Positions 9,540-20,948 of a DNA stretch of 64,000 nucleotides are shown here, one piece after another (positions within the stretch are counted from its first letter, which is position 1; the number at the start of each line of letters is the position of its first letter). The DNA is from Glebionis coronaria (lineage: Eukaryota > Streptophyta > Magnoliopsida > Asterales > Asteraceae): assembly GCA_025667525.1 (NCBI GenBank), contig CM046882.1, forward strand, positions 22,394,488 through 22,458,487, read 5' to 3'. The notes under the pieces were generated by a model, which was given only the letters and a program-made list of their open reading frames with translations, made no database searches and was not told where the DNA came from. The translations under genes and the position numbers were made by a program.

Positions 9540-11043
9540 TTTTCTTCTTGACCTATTTTGAACACAACAAAAACAAAGAAACTTCAATTCCACAAGCCAT
9601 GCAACAATTTCTTTGTCAAGAGAGCTTATTGGTCAGCTTATGGACAGTGAAATATTAGCAATAGTCAAAAAAGGATTTTCTGAAAATGCTTTTGAAACAA
9701 GAAACGCTGCAAATGAATTTAAGTTAATCAACAAGAATTAACCAAACCTTATAAATCTCACAAGTGTTTAATTTTGTCAGAATCACACACTTATGATCAA
9801 TTTATAAAGACTAAATTAATAAGAAATAAAAGGAACTCAGAATAATTTTGCAAGGCCAAAGATAAACTTTAACTATTCATAAATTCAGGTTTACAAAAAA
9901 ACTGGAACATATGAAAAATTACAATGATTTTCCTATTTATACTACTTGATAGAAGATACTAGAATACAATGAAAGGAAAACCCTAATGCTATGATTTTCC
10001 AACAATGCCCTTGATTGATGCCAAGAAGATTTGGATCTTTGATTTTTTTTGAATTGATTCAACATGGTAACATGTGATTTCTACAATGTACATGTGATGT
10101 CAGCTGGTTGGTTTCAATCTTGGATGTTGGTACTGATGTGATGAACTAGTAAAGCTAGCTTAGCCATTGGATGCCTGCCATTCTTTTGTCTTGAAGCAAA
10201 AGTGAACCCTCATTGGTGTAGGGGATGGTCCCACAACACACATGGGTGTGTTGGTGGATGTTTTGGTGACGTGGGTGGGTTAGGGATATGATCAATTGTC
10301 GATCTGGAAACATACAACTCAAAGCCCTTTGATTTGATTAGGGATTGGGATTAGGGTTTATAAAGTGGGAGGATGGGTAAACAGTTTATTTGATATGTTT
10401 TTCGTAATTAACACATGTTTTGCGCCACTGAAAATATTATTAAACATGTTTTAAAATGTGGGCTTGGTGGGTTGGGTAGTCAGGTATTTGTTTGGGCTTG
10501 ATGGGTTTATAATGGGTAATGGGTAGGTATTTGATAGAAATGGGTTTATGATGTTGGCATAATTCGTCCTTTGACTGAATTGACCCGTATTATATCGGAA
10601 TTTTGTTTCTTTGGAAATTATGTGTGATAACCCGAACCCACGGTCATTATTTAATATTATTTAACGAATAATTTTGGAAGTTTTAATGAGTTTGAATGAT
10701 ATGACGGTTGGTGGTTGGAAGTCTTATTTTTACCTTTTTACTAATAGCGAGGATTATTAGTGATCACGATATCGACGGATGCCCGAGATTTTATGTTTTA
10801 TTATATGTTGTCTCGATGTTGATATTATTGACGTTTTATTTTAATTGTGTATTAAGTCGAACCGGGATCATAATATTATCATATTTTGAGTACGTTTTAA
10901 CTTTGGAAAAGTATTTTTACGAAACCCGAGCCTCGTAAATGTTTTCAAAATTGACAATTTACATTTTCTACCCTTAAAACTATTTAATTGCATTTTGGAC
11001 CAAAACTATCATAAATTGGCAAGAAAAGTCCCTCCACCCACCA

Positions 11044-11050
11044 TATATAA
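11044..11050 (+). promoter_or_regulatory. Probable TATA box of the gypsy LTR
   Basis: TATATAA in a clean CCATATATAAACCCTTCTAC context about 420 bp into the LTR, followed by AC-rich leader-like sequence. Confidence 0.55.
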
Positions 11051-11307
11051 ACCCTTCTACCTAACTTTCCACTAACAAAAACACATAGATAACAAGTTTT
11101 CATATTTCTTTCCTCTCTCTTGTTCTATGCCGCCACACATAACACACATAAAACCATTAGATTTTGATTTTCTACTTTGAATCTTCAAAAACTAGTTGAT
11201 ATCCCATGTTGCAAATTTAATTGTGCGTCTTTTGGTTTAAATTTTATGCACATGCAACAACTTTTGAAATTTTGATATGACCCAAGGTGGTTTGATCTAT
11301 TTTCATG

Positions 11308-11323
11308 ATATATATATATATAT
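11308..11323. repeat. (TA)n microsatellite, length-variable between copies
   Basis: Alternating AT of 16 nt in copies 1, 2 and 4, 14 nt in the first half of the nested duplication in copy 3, and 28 nt in the second half (46917-46944). Confidence 0.9.
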
Positions 11324-13259
11324 GTGGTTAGTATTGTTTAAAATGGTTTTTAAGTATTGCATGTTTGAATTTTTTAGTGAGTAAATTTTTGAATGATTAT
11401 ATAAGTGTGTTATAGGTTAGATAGATGGATAAGGATGATAGTATGATGATATTAGGCATAGGAGATTGAGTAAAATGGGTTGAAAATTTTATCTAGTATG
11501 ATTTTTAGAAGGGTATTTTAGATCAATGGGAAAAAGGTAATTTTTGGGTATTTTACTATTTGAAAATGGTTAAACTAATCGCATAGGGTTGTAGAGAATT
11601 TCGTTAGCTTCGATTTGATATATAGTAGAGCTTCTAGCTCCAAACGAGCGAGAAGTTATGATGATTTGATTATTCGTGTATCGGGAGACGAGTATCGACA
11701 CAATCCGAAGTTGTTGTCGATATTTGGATCAAATCTCAGAGACTATAGAATGAGTTGTAAAAATAGTCAATGTCTGATGTTAGGTTCTAAACCTAGGGTT
11801 GTGAGTCTATTTTCAAACTCAAGTGTCGGATTTGTAAACGAGATTGTTTGGAATGGTCAAAATGGTTGTATGAGTCGGTGACGTAAAATTGTCCGGTTTT
11901 TGTAGTTCAATGATGTGTCGGGCAGGGAACTTAAAAAGTAAAAAATTTTGATGGGCTTTTAAGAGGACTTTCTATATATAGTAAGTGAGATCTCTGAGTA
12001 GTATCATAAGTATTTGACGTGTTTAAGTGGGGTAAATGAGCTCGTACATTTGGTATGTACTGGCAGATTTTTATCGAAAGAATAGACTAATAGAGTAAAC
12101 ATATAAAAGGAAGTAATAGTATCACTTGTATTGTTTTCTTTCGGGTTTGTCGTAATATTATGATTTTGAGTTTGATGTTATTATTTATGGGTTATATTCG
12201 AGACTATTATTAATGAACGCGCCTTATTTGATAGGTTGTGATTTTTATGTTTATCGGGCATCAACAATCGTCGAAGGTCGTCTTGCTACTGCTATTACTC
12301 AAGGTGAGTCTATAGCCTCGCTTTGTATTTGTTTTGAATGATTTTAAAACCCGCGAAGGGGATACATGCTATTTGAAAATAAAATGAACACAAGTCATGA
12401 TGATTGTTTGGACCCGAATGTTGCCTGATGTTGCCTTGAATTGTATAAGTACCTAAATTACAAAAGTCCCTAAATTCATGAGCCGTTGACTATGTTCTGA
12501 CATGATGTTGTGAGTTGGGAATACCCGCTTAATCAAATTATAGTACTATTGGGCTGACGACCCTATCTGAGACCAGGGCTTTACGCTGAGTAACCTCTGG
12601 GAAGGATAATTTACGAGAATAAGAATGTGGTATACTTGCAATTGATACCCTAGTAGGGGTAATGGAATTCATATAGTCATGTCGGCTTTAGGCGTGGGTT
12701 ACTAAGTTAAGGGGTCGGTGTCATGAGCTTAATATAATTCTATAATTATTGCTATATGCTAGAATGACTGATCAATAGATTGTGACGACAATTCTATTAA
12801 ATGATTATGATTGATTTTTCTCTTGTCTTCAAATGATGATTTGATAAACCTATAGACTCGCTCAACCATTGTGTGGATGATTTTAAGCATGTATTTCAGG
12901 TGATTGAAGTTGATTGATGGCGGAGCTTGCTGGAGAACGATTGCGGGTTGCTTTTGTAGTGATTGGGTCCAAAGCTGATTTCTTTCCCTTTTGTTATAAA
13001 ATTTATAATGTATGGTCATGTACTTTGGTAAAAATGTTTGTTGACTGGTCGAGATCTTTGGGGGACCTAAATGTTACTCTGATAATTCTAAAATTGTTTT
13101 ACTTAGGATCGAAGGTTTTAGACAATGATTAAATTATATCCTTTTATAATTCAAATGTACGATTTTGAGATCGTTTAAAGTGTTTTGTGTAATGATGTTT
13201 GTGTTTAGCACCCAAATGTGTATTTCCGCTACGCAATGTAATTTGGGGGTGTTAAAGAT

Positions 13260-13271
13260 TGGTATCAAAGC
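13260..13271 (+). other. Primer-binding site of the gypsy element
   Basis: TGGTATCAAAGC, one base from the initiator-tRNA-Met complement TGGTATCAGAGC, 3 nt after the LTR end. Matching sites are 29048-29059 and 48881-48892. Confidence 0.8.
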
Positions 13272-14426
13272 TTTTAGTTATAGCGAATTAGGTCGATTTT
13301 GAAAAATGTCCTAAACTATAACTTTGGTGTCGAAAATATTTTACAAAAGCACGCAACTTCTCTGCAAGGCTCCGATAAGATTATTTGTTTTGTATTGTTT
13401 TATAGATAGATGTATCCTTTAAAACTGAAATGATTTTTAGAGTATTTATTAAGTAAATACTATGATGATGTATTGATGATGTATTGATGTTGTTGAAAGT
13501 ACGTTGAGTACTTGTTATCGTAATTTTTTCTATGCAATGCATATGTATATAATTTTGAATAATGACCTTATATACTGGCGAGGGTCTAGGACAATAGACC
13601 AGATGATGAACGATTTTACAACTGAATTCTTGCGACTTGTATCGGGTATGAGGAAGTTTGATTAGTTGATATATGATAGATATGTGGTTGAAACTGGTTT
13701 GATTAGAAGGTTGATGTAAAAGAAAAGTTGTTTCAAAGGTTGTATTTGGTATGTGGAGATTTTAGTTGTTAGGACTTGGAAGATGGATGAGATTGCTAGT
13801 CTTAGTTCAATTGTGATGAATTTGTGTGCTTGAATTGAAAGGTTTTAAGAGAAGTAGGTAAGGTTGAAAGGATGAGTGAGTAGGAGCCTCATGTGAGATC
13901 AATTCTGAGTAGAGCTTGGAAGCTTAGGAATGTTGAAAGTCGTATTGAGACTTGTTTTGTAATAAATCCGCCGTGTATGAGTGAGTATTTGAATTTTGAG
14001 AGTGAGCTGCCATCATGATAGAGATTTGACCTTGAAGTGCAAAAAGGGAAATGGACGAGAGTGATGAAGCTGACAACAATGATAAGGAGGATGAGGAGCT
14101 GGTGTCTAAGGAACTAATCGCGTGATAGATTTCTTTGTATCTTATTTTCTTTCTGTAATCGAACTTATTTAAACCTTGTGTCGTAGCATTGTGATGGAAC
14201 TTATTATCTTTTAAGTTTGTTTGGTAGATGATTGTAGTGACAGACACTGCCACTATCCTGTTGAATCTTCAACTCAATCTGAATTACCCTCATGATCTAT
14301 GATGTGTCTTTATTAACTCTTTTGAGTTTTGGTAGATGAACCATTGTAGTTTGTGTTGTTCCTACATGTAGTATTCATGAGATGTCCTGATAAAGAAATC
14401 CTCCTTTTATCCTGATATGTATACTT
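13272..14426 (+). other. Gypsy leader-like remnant and unassigned DNA (copy 1)
   Basis: The first bases after the primer site (AGTTATAGCGAATTAGG and on) look like a Tekay-type untranslated leader. No gag, protease, reverse transcriptase or integrase frame follows. A small plus-strand frame at 14051-14125 encodes 24 very acidic residues starting MDESDEADNNDKEDEE. It is not supported as a gene. A Ser-rich antisense frame at 13924-14253 is its shadow. Confidence 0.55.
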
Positions 14427-14919
14427 TGTTGGGAATAAAAATAGCTAAGTCATTGGGACGTTGACAAGAAGAACTTAGACGCTAAAAAAAGATAATATGG
14501 CGCTGACAACTGGACACTGAAAGAGATATTGAAGCGCTGACAAGAAGAAGTTTTCACCACTGATAGAATACTTAGTATACACGTTTTGTACTTTGAGTAA
14601 AGATATGTTTGACATTGTATTTTCTATGTTTATCTTTACCTTAAATAGTTGATACTTAGACTCTTGTACAAGGTTCCTTATTCTATTAAAGGAGGCCTTA
14701 GGTTTTAGTTTTATATACGTGTTTTTCACTTTCATTGTACCAAGTTTTGATCATTAATCAAAGTGAAAGTTTGGGTTATTCTGTTTTGTGTGTTCTTGTT
14801 CTAAGTGTTAAATTCCGCATAGCACTTAGATTGTTTCATAACACAAAGTTTCTCTAAGTATTAATCTTGATTCAATCTCGTTAATACAAAGCTAATCGAT
14901 CTAAGTTTGGGGATCAACA
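14427..14919 (+). mobile_element. Copia element B, 5' LTR (copy 1)
   Basis: A 493-bp LTR starting TGTTGGGAAT and ending GGATCAACA, with a 5-bp terminal inverted repeat TGTTG/CAACA. It is followed by AG and a primer site. A TATATA lies at about 14712. No second LTR is present anywhere in the unit, so neither the target-site duplication nor the insertion age can be read. Confidence 0.85.
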
Positions 14920-14921
14920 AG

Positions 14922-14933
14922 TGGTATCAGAGC
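14922..14933 (+). other. Primer-binding site of copia B
   Basis: TGGTATCAGAGC is an exact complement of the 3' end of plant initiator tRNA-Met, two bases after the LTR. Matching sites are 30710-30721 and 50543-50554. Confidence 0.93.
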
Positions 14934-14964
14934 TTGTTGAGGAACTTTGATCTAGAAGAACACG

Positions 14965-15016
14965 AAACCCTAAAAATCATAAATCGCTAAAAACCCTAAT
15001 TATTCAAGAAACCCTA
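14965..15016 (+). promoter_or_regulatory. Three telobox motifs in the copia B leader
   Basis: AAACCCTA occurs at 14965-14972, 14991-14998 and 15009-15016, just before the gag ATG at 15030. Teloboxes are known plant cis-elements near starts of growth-related genes. A role here is inference; copia leaders are often rich in AAACCCTAA. Confidence 0.5.
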
Positions 15017-15029
15017 AAAACCAGACAAG

Positions 15030-16016
15030 ATGTCAACTCCAGATATGACCTCCTCCTCATCAAGTCACAACCTAAAAATTCCCATGCTAGACCCTGACAA
15101 CTTTGACCTATGGAAGTTCAATTTTGAACAATACCTTCAAATTCATGATCACACTCTCTGGGAAATTATTGAATATGGAAACACATTCGATAAAGTTGCT
15201 AAGATTGCTGCTAGACCAGTTGAGGGTTCAACTGAACAGGATCGAAAAGAAAGACCCACTGATGGGAGAGCTGTCACAACTGAGGATATTGCAAAGAGAA
15301 GGAGTGACATGAAAACTTTAAGCATTCTCAAACTCTATTTGGGACCAACCAACCAGCACAAGTATAGAGGTTTTGAGTCTGCCAAGGAACTTTGGGAAGC
15401 TCTTCAAGTCAACTATGGTGGTAATGATGATACTGCTTCAGAAAAGAAGAAGCAACTTTTGCATGAGTATGCTGTGTTCAAGGCTCTTCCCAGTGAGAAG
15501 CTAAGTGGGGTAAGAAGCAGGCTTCTTGACATCACTAGCAAATTTTCCTTTATGGGAACAGTGTATGATGATGCTGATATCATAACCACTTTTCTTAAAA
15601 GTCTTGGTGATGTATGGAAGATTGAAGCTAGGTCTATCATTGCTACCAATGCCCACAAGAGTTCTACTTTTGATGACGTCTACAATAAACTAAAGATTGT
15701 AGAGAATGAAATCCTCATGGATCATGGAAGCAAATCTACCTCTAGAAACATGGCTTTCATCTCACATAGTGATGCTCAAATTGATAAGAGAGAAACATAT
15801 GTGCATCCTGTTACTGGATCACCTTGTGTCAGCGGAGGATCAACCTTTGTCAACGGTGGATCAACCTTTGTCAGCGCCTCACATTCAGACACTGACACAT
15901 GCAATAATGACTCACCAAGAATTAAACATCCTGGCATTGATCTGGACATAGTTTGTGCATACATTGCAGCATTGCCCAATGGTTCCATGATTACATATGA
16001 GGACCTTGAGTTATAA
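15030..16016 (+). CDS. Copia element B truncated gag, longest open copy (spans copy 1/copy 2 boundary)
   Basis: 328 residues, preceded by LTR and primer site. Residues about 16-50 match the copia gag N-terminal region (KIPMLDPDNFDLWKFNFEQY) and residues 97-131 the UBN2 core (LKLYLGP, AKELWEALQVNYGG). The stretch GGSTFVNGGSTFV (about 267-279) comes from a 21-bp direct repeat. The final AYIAALPNGSMITYEDLEL matches the part of plant copia gag that normally precedes the zinc knuckle. Here it ends in TAA at 16014-16016 and homology stops. The zinc knuckle and all of pol are missing, so it cannot be an autonomous element. It is the only copy in the window open from the ATG to the truncation point. 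Confidence 0.85.
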   Translation: MSTPDMTSSSSSHNLKIPMLDPDNFDLWKFNFEQYLQIHDHTLWEIIEYGNTFDKVAKIAARPVEGSTEQDRKERPTDGRAVTTEDIAKRRSDMKTLSILKLYLGPTNQHKYRGFESAKELWEALQVNYGGNDDTASEKKKQLLHEYAVFKALPSEKLSGVRSRLLDITSKFSFMGTVYDDADIITTFLKSLGDVWKIEARSIIATNAHKSSTFDDVYNKLKIVENEILMDHGSKSTSRNMAFISHSDAQIDKRETYVHPVTGSPCVSGGSTFVNGGSTFVSASHSDTDTCNNDSPRIKHPGIDLDIVCAYIAALPNGSMITYEDLEL

Positions 16017-17084
16017 AATAGCAACAAACTTTTTTCATCTTCTCGTTTTGGTACGTAAACTTTTAAAAAGATGTTTAATAGCGATGAACTTTAACAAGTG
16101 TTTAAATCTACATATTTTAATTACGTGTCACGTTATAAATAGTGACACATGTCAGGCGTTTACGGAATTTTCATCTTCATCATGGTACAACATTCAGTGT
16201 ATAAGCTCATTTATCACATAAGCTCCATTTATCTTAGCTATTATATGTAAGATAATAGGGTTGGTGTATGTGATGAATCCTGATTATCTTGCTTGAATCG
16301 TGTTGAGTTCACTTTTCGAATAAAGTATTTCGATCTTATCGGTGCCTGGGTTACATGAAATCCTTATCGGGATAAGACAAGAAAAACACTTTGATTTCTA
16401 GGCACAAGAGAGCAAAGCAAAACATGGAGAAGATTGTATGGGTTGTTATGATTCTTCATATTTGTTCATATGAAAGACCAAAGTGATGTTTACTATATAT
16501 CAACACAAATAGGGAAAAGTTATGCCCCTTAATGAAAAGTCACACCCATTAGGAAAAGTCACAGCCCTTGAATTAACTGTATCCAGCCACAGTTGTGCAA
16601 CAGATACAAACTGTCGCTAACTGCTGTCAACAAAACAATATGTTATTAGTGACAGCCCAGTGACTTAATTCTGTCACTATCGCGTTATTTAGACTTATTG
16701 CCTATCTTTTCCATGATTGTGTCCGAAATCAAGTTAATTTGTTTATACGAGCGTGTAATCCACACCTCCGAACTCATATTATAACTTACTCGAAATTCCT
16801 TTGGTCTCGGGTAAATCACTATTACACAAAATGATTTGATGACACTAAAATCACCAACATTATATAGGTTCTGCACAAGCTCGATTTGAAGGCTCAGCAT
16901 ACTTAAGCTCATTCAAACATATAAAGCTCAAGGTCGGAACGAAAATGAAATTTACCACAATGATTCATGTCGCAAGCACTCATATATACATGTGTTAAAA
17001 ATAAAAATGGCGCTCTCATTATCAAATATGCATGAGACATCGTATGTGTTTATGCAGTTGCAGGCCAAACTATGTGCATACAGC
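16017..17084. other. Non-coding stretch between gag stump and IST1-like gene (copy 2)
   Basis: Same content as 225-1292 with T near 16996 and G near 17075 replacing the copy-1 and copy-4 bases. It includes the 3' UTR side of the IST1-like gene and no supportable gene. Confidence 0.6.
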
Positions 17085-20000
17085 TTAAAATACTAATTTA
17101 CGCTCCATTTTGTTTAGAGCGTAGATACGGTCGGCTAGATCTTCAAAATCAGGAAGCTTTGGATGAACGTGGCGAGGCTTCTTAACATTATTTACGTCAA
17201 CTGGAGGTGTGGAGACTTCAGGTTTAGATACCTTAGGCTCGGGAATTCTCTTGGCAGGTTCATGTTTAGGTCGAGTTGTGTGTTGATGTTTCTTGTAGTC
17301 TTCAGCAGGCTCAGCTTGGGATTGCTTGGGCTTGAGCGCGATTTTGTCCTTGGGTTCAACCTGATCCTTTGTCCTGCGGGACACTCCTTGTGGACCCGAA
17401 TGAGTTTTACTATGGGGCTTATGTTTTGTAGGCGAAACTTCTTCATCTGAATCATTTCCATCATAACTGAAATGTGTAATTGGCCGTGCAGATCTTGAAG
17501 GTCTTACCGGGAATTTATCATCATTATCATCTGAATCTGATTCTGAACTCGTTTTGTAAACACTAGGTTTTTTCTTGTTCACTCTGCTTGGTCTTGAATC
17601 AAATTGTACCGGACTTTGACTTTCTTCGACAGGTTTCTTTGACGAAGGTGAGGTAATCTTTGTGTGTGATGGGTATTTTTGATTCCGTTGCATCAAATCA
17701 TCCAACTCAGCCCGAGAATTCCTAGAGAAGTCCTGTTTACGTGGAGAATCGAACTTATATGACCCACTTTCACTTTCGGAATCTGGACCATCTGAAAGAC
17801 TGGATTTCACCGAATAATCCACAGATTTTGCAGGTTTCACTCGGTCCTTGGTGTTGCTTGTGTTCTTTATCGGGCTCCAAACGTGTGCGTCTTCTTCTTT
17901 ATCCGGAGATGGAAAAAATGAATTGCCTGCATCTTCCAATTCAACGTGATTAAATCCATCATCGAACCTAGTACCATCATAATCATCATCGTCACTTTCG
18001 GATTCATCATCTCTATGAGCACCACTATACAAGGTAGTTTCTTTTTGAGAGCGCGATGAACGGGGCATCCACCTTTCCTTTTTGAGACTGGTAAACTGAT
18101 CCTTAGATTTTTTTATTTCAGGAGTGGAAGAACCCTGATCATCATCATCATCATCATAGTCGGTTTCATCGTATCTACGTGCATCACTATAAGAATGAGA
18201 ATGTAATTTGGAACTTCCACTATCACCCCTCTTAAACCGAGTCTCAGATTCTTTCTTTGAACTTTTATGAAGAGAAGGACCTTGATCTTCATGTCTTCTA
18301 AAGTACCGATCTTCCTTGTGGTCATCATTATTAACCGAACTCTCATCTAAATCATTTCTCGACCTTGATCCGCTTGAACTTTTGGTAACCTTTGGGGAAG
18401 AACTGCTTTCATTCTGGCGCACTTGCTGATTCTGTATCTTTGATTTTCTATTGTTAAAAGAGCCATTATATGGCATTTCATCTCTGATATGTGACCTGTA
18501 TGATTCAGTTGGATGCTGCTGCGTAAAACTCCCTTCTCTCGCAAGTTGTACAGCAGCTCGAGCAGCATAACTAGCACGTTCTGCAGCCTCGGCTGCTGCA
18601 TGAGCTGCAGAAGTGGCATCCTTGAACTCCATGTTTCCGTTATCCCTATCTGATGAATGATTGCTGTTGTTGCTGTTGCTCCGGAACGACTGGTTGTTTT
18701 TCATTGACCCGGATGCCATGCCTGATTAAATAAAGATAAAATGGTAGTTAATCTCTATGATCGATAACACTGTAACTTTATAAGTGATAACCAAACTATT
18801 ACTAAACTATACCTGTTGGCCTCGCATCGCTATGACTAGGAGAAGCATATGGTGACTGTTGGCTGCTAGTATCCGCAGGGGTTACATTCTTCTGAGAGTC
18901 TGATGGGAACTTTTTAATCAGCTGAAAGAAGTCGGCAGGTACATCTGAAGTCTGGACATTAGGAGGATCAACGGTTATCGGGTTCGCCTGCTCGAAGTTC
19001 TTGGGCCCGTTCTGTTCAAAGAAAAGTTTCAAATATAAACAGATTCTCAATGAAAAAAAATACAGTACAATTATTACCGAGTAATTAGAAAGCAGCATCA
19101 ACCTACCAACAAGTCATCACGAGGCTTTGATTCTTCAAACGAAGTTGCTTCCCAATCAACGTTGTGTTCTTTTGCTATGTCGCTTAACACTTTCACTTTT
19201 GTCTGAATGTTTGGTGCAACTGCGGATAACTTCTCGACCAACTGCAGATATAGAGAAGTACATTACAATAAGCCGGATACAGATAAATCTTTTATGAGAA
19301 ATGTAATTCTGTGTTGCAAATTCACCCGTTTCTTAATAAATGGGTCGATTTCCATTAACTTCAGTCTTAGCGGGTCAAAAGGGTAAAACTAAGATCTAGC
19401 TAGTCGCCTTAAGTGCTTTTTTTTACTTCAAGATTACTATTAAGAAAATCTCGTTATCATAGTTGCAGAAAAAAAGTTACATGTGATCGTGTCAACTGAA
19501 ACCAACATATCCAAAGATGTTAACTATTTTGACCCATTTTGCCACATCTACTTCAAAGTTTCAAATAACATACCATTCCGCTTACACCACAGGCAGGAAG
19601 CATCTCAGTAGCCGCGTGAACAAATTCCTTCCCGTATTTCGCTCTAAAATTCTTCTTAACATCCACAAGCTCCTTTATATCTGGACATCTAGGAGTTGCA
19701 AATATCACGCTTGCAATTGCTTCCTTCAAATCAATTGGACAAGTCCTAACAAAAAAAAAAAATCCCACAAAAATTGATAAATCGCTAAGGTATAGTACTA
19801 GTACTTTAAAGAAGCGATATAAAAGATAGCTTACTTCTGTGATTCGATAATAGGCAAACGTGCTACAATAAGTTCACAATATATCTCGATCAAATCATAC
19901 GCGCCCATCATCTTCTCTTCTCTGATTAGGTGCTCAACCTGATACAATATTAACCAAAAATATAAATATTTTCTGCCCGATCAATAATACTAATAAAAAG

Positions 20001-20948
20001 GTATCGAAAAAACCATGCGACATACTCTAATTCGTGCAGTTCGATCATCTCCTGCTGCCAACAACTGAGCTAGCTCCTTCTTCATTTGAATAACCTGTGC
20101 TCCTTTTTTATTCCTCATTAGCTTTATCCTCGCCGTAGCTAGCTTCATCGACATCTTACTGTATAAATCATTCAACATAACACATTATCAGCCAAAGTCA
20201 ACTTTTACACAGATACAAAAAAAATCAGATGAAAAATTATCAGTTTAGTTGTAGAAAAATATACGTGTTTTAAGAGAAAAATACAAAAATAATTCAGAAA
20301 AGAACGCGTTTAAGTCAAATATTTACTTCGGTTAGACCACGTACATCTCAGTGTACGACTTGAAAACAAGAACATGAAAAAATATAACCCGTTTAGGTTA
20401 AAGCAACATGTTTTCTAAATTTTCTTTTGCTCGAAAACTGCATCTAAACATGTTTTATAAATTTTTACGAATTCTTTTCTACAACTAAGCATGATGGTAC
20501 TTCAGTTAGACTCGCGAATACAGTAGCGGTTTACTTAAAATAGCACCATTTAGGGTTTTCTTTCACGTTTCTTGCGAATCTTTTTTACAACTAAACACGA
20601 TGGTACTTGAGTTAGACTGCGTAAATCTAAATCAAAGACTCGCCCTCCCGGATAACATGCACATGAAAAGTACGCTCGTTCAAAATAACATCATTTAGGG
20701 TTTTCTTTCACTTTTCTTTTTTCGAAAAGTGTCGTCTGATATATATAAACATGTTTTCGAAGTTCTAACGAATTCTTTTCTACAACTAAACACAATCTTG
20801 ATATCTTGAAGATAAGCAAAACAAGAAACATGAACATGAATCAATGAACATAAGCTAAGTCAAACAAAAGTCAACGGTAGAAAACTAGGAAAAAGAAGCA
20901 ATGATCATACCATTTAGCAACTTGGAATCTTTTCTTAATTCCAATCAT
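17085..20948 (-). CDS. IST1-like protein, ESCRT-III regulator (copy 2)
   Basis: Exons: 20948-20911, 20158-20026, 19938-19835, 19745-19574, 19241-19107, 19011-18813, 18721-17085. Splice sites and phases are as in copy 1, giving 805 residues. Differences seen in coding sequence: GAA to GCA near 19147, changing E181 to A at the end of the Ist1 domain, and a silent CGA to CGG near 17711. In intron 3 the poly-A is one base shorter (12 As), without touching the acceptor. The frame is fully open, so this copy should be as functional as copy 1 if expressed. Confidence 0.92.

Larger units (their letters stand above)
7680..10622. other. Gene-free AT-rich block with hairpins (copy 1)
   Basis: No supportable gene in 2.9 kb. 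Positions 7830-8270 are extremely A/T-rich. Inverted repeats follow: AAGCTGA/TCAGCTT at 8279-8297, a compound hairpin at 8402-8463, CCCCAAT/ATTGGGG at 8515-8541, CACCAAGACT/AGTCTTGGTG at 9515-9539 and AACACAC/GTGTGTT near 10234. From 10333 on, degenerate telomere-like TTAGGG and many GGG runs occur (to about 10523). The antisense 64-aa frame around 9399-9593 has no recognisable similarity. Probably old transposon sequence; I cannot assign a family. Confidence 0.6.
10623..13256 (+). mobile_element. Ty3/gypsy LTR, probably chromovirus (Tekay/Del-like) (copy 1)
   Basis: Begins TGTGATAACCCG and ends GGGTGTTAAA, then GAT and a primer site. This matches the TGTGATRACCCG...GGGTGTTACA ends I associate with plant Tekay/Del LTRs, whose LTRs are unusually long; here it is 2,634 bp. 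The terminal A of the expected ACA has drifted. TATATAA at 11044-11050, in CCATATATAAACCC, is a good TATA box. A TA microsatellite lies at 11308-11323. The open frames at 10708-10938, 11615-11881 and 12914-13132 lie inside the LTR and have no domain I recognise. Confidence 0.72.
1..15791. repeat. Tandem macro-repeat, copy 1
   Basis: First copy of a unit of about 15.79 kb. The sequence at position 1 reappears at 15792, 31580 and 51413, and the whole content recurs in the same order and orientation. The phase is arbitrary because the window starts inside the array. Copy 1 carries diagnostic states shared only with copy 4, for example a missing G near position 45, GCTAA at 1202, GTACAT at 1281, E181 in the IST1-like protein and CATAAATT near 11006. 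It also has private states in its last 2.3 kb (T near 13767, T near 14269, C near 15107). Confidence 0.97.

Noticed and set aside
10708..13132. Open frames of 72-88 aa in the gypsy region
   Set aside because: They sit inside the LTR between recognisable LTR ends and have no domain.
14051..14125. 24-aa acidic plus-strand frame
   Set aside because: Too short and compositionally simple, with no sign of splicing to other exons; kept only as a remark.
13924..14253. Ser-rich antisense frame of 109 aa
   Set aside because: The Ser run is the complement of an acidic GAT/GAG-rich plus-strand stretch; no family similarity and no start context.
14922..14933. Possible tRNA gene near TGGTATCAGAGC
   Set aside because: Only the 12-nt primer complement is present, with no cloverleaf or A and B boxes around it.
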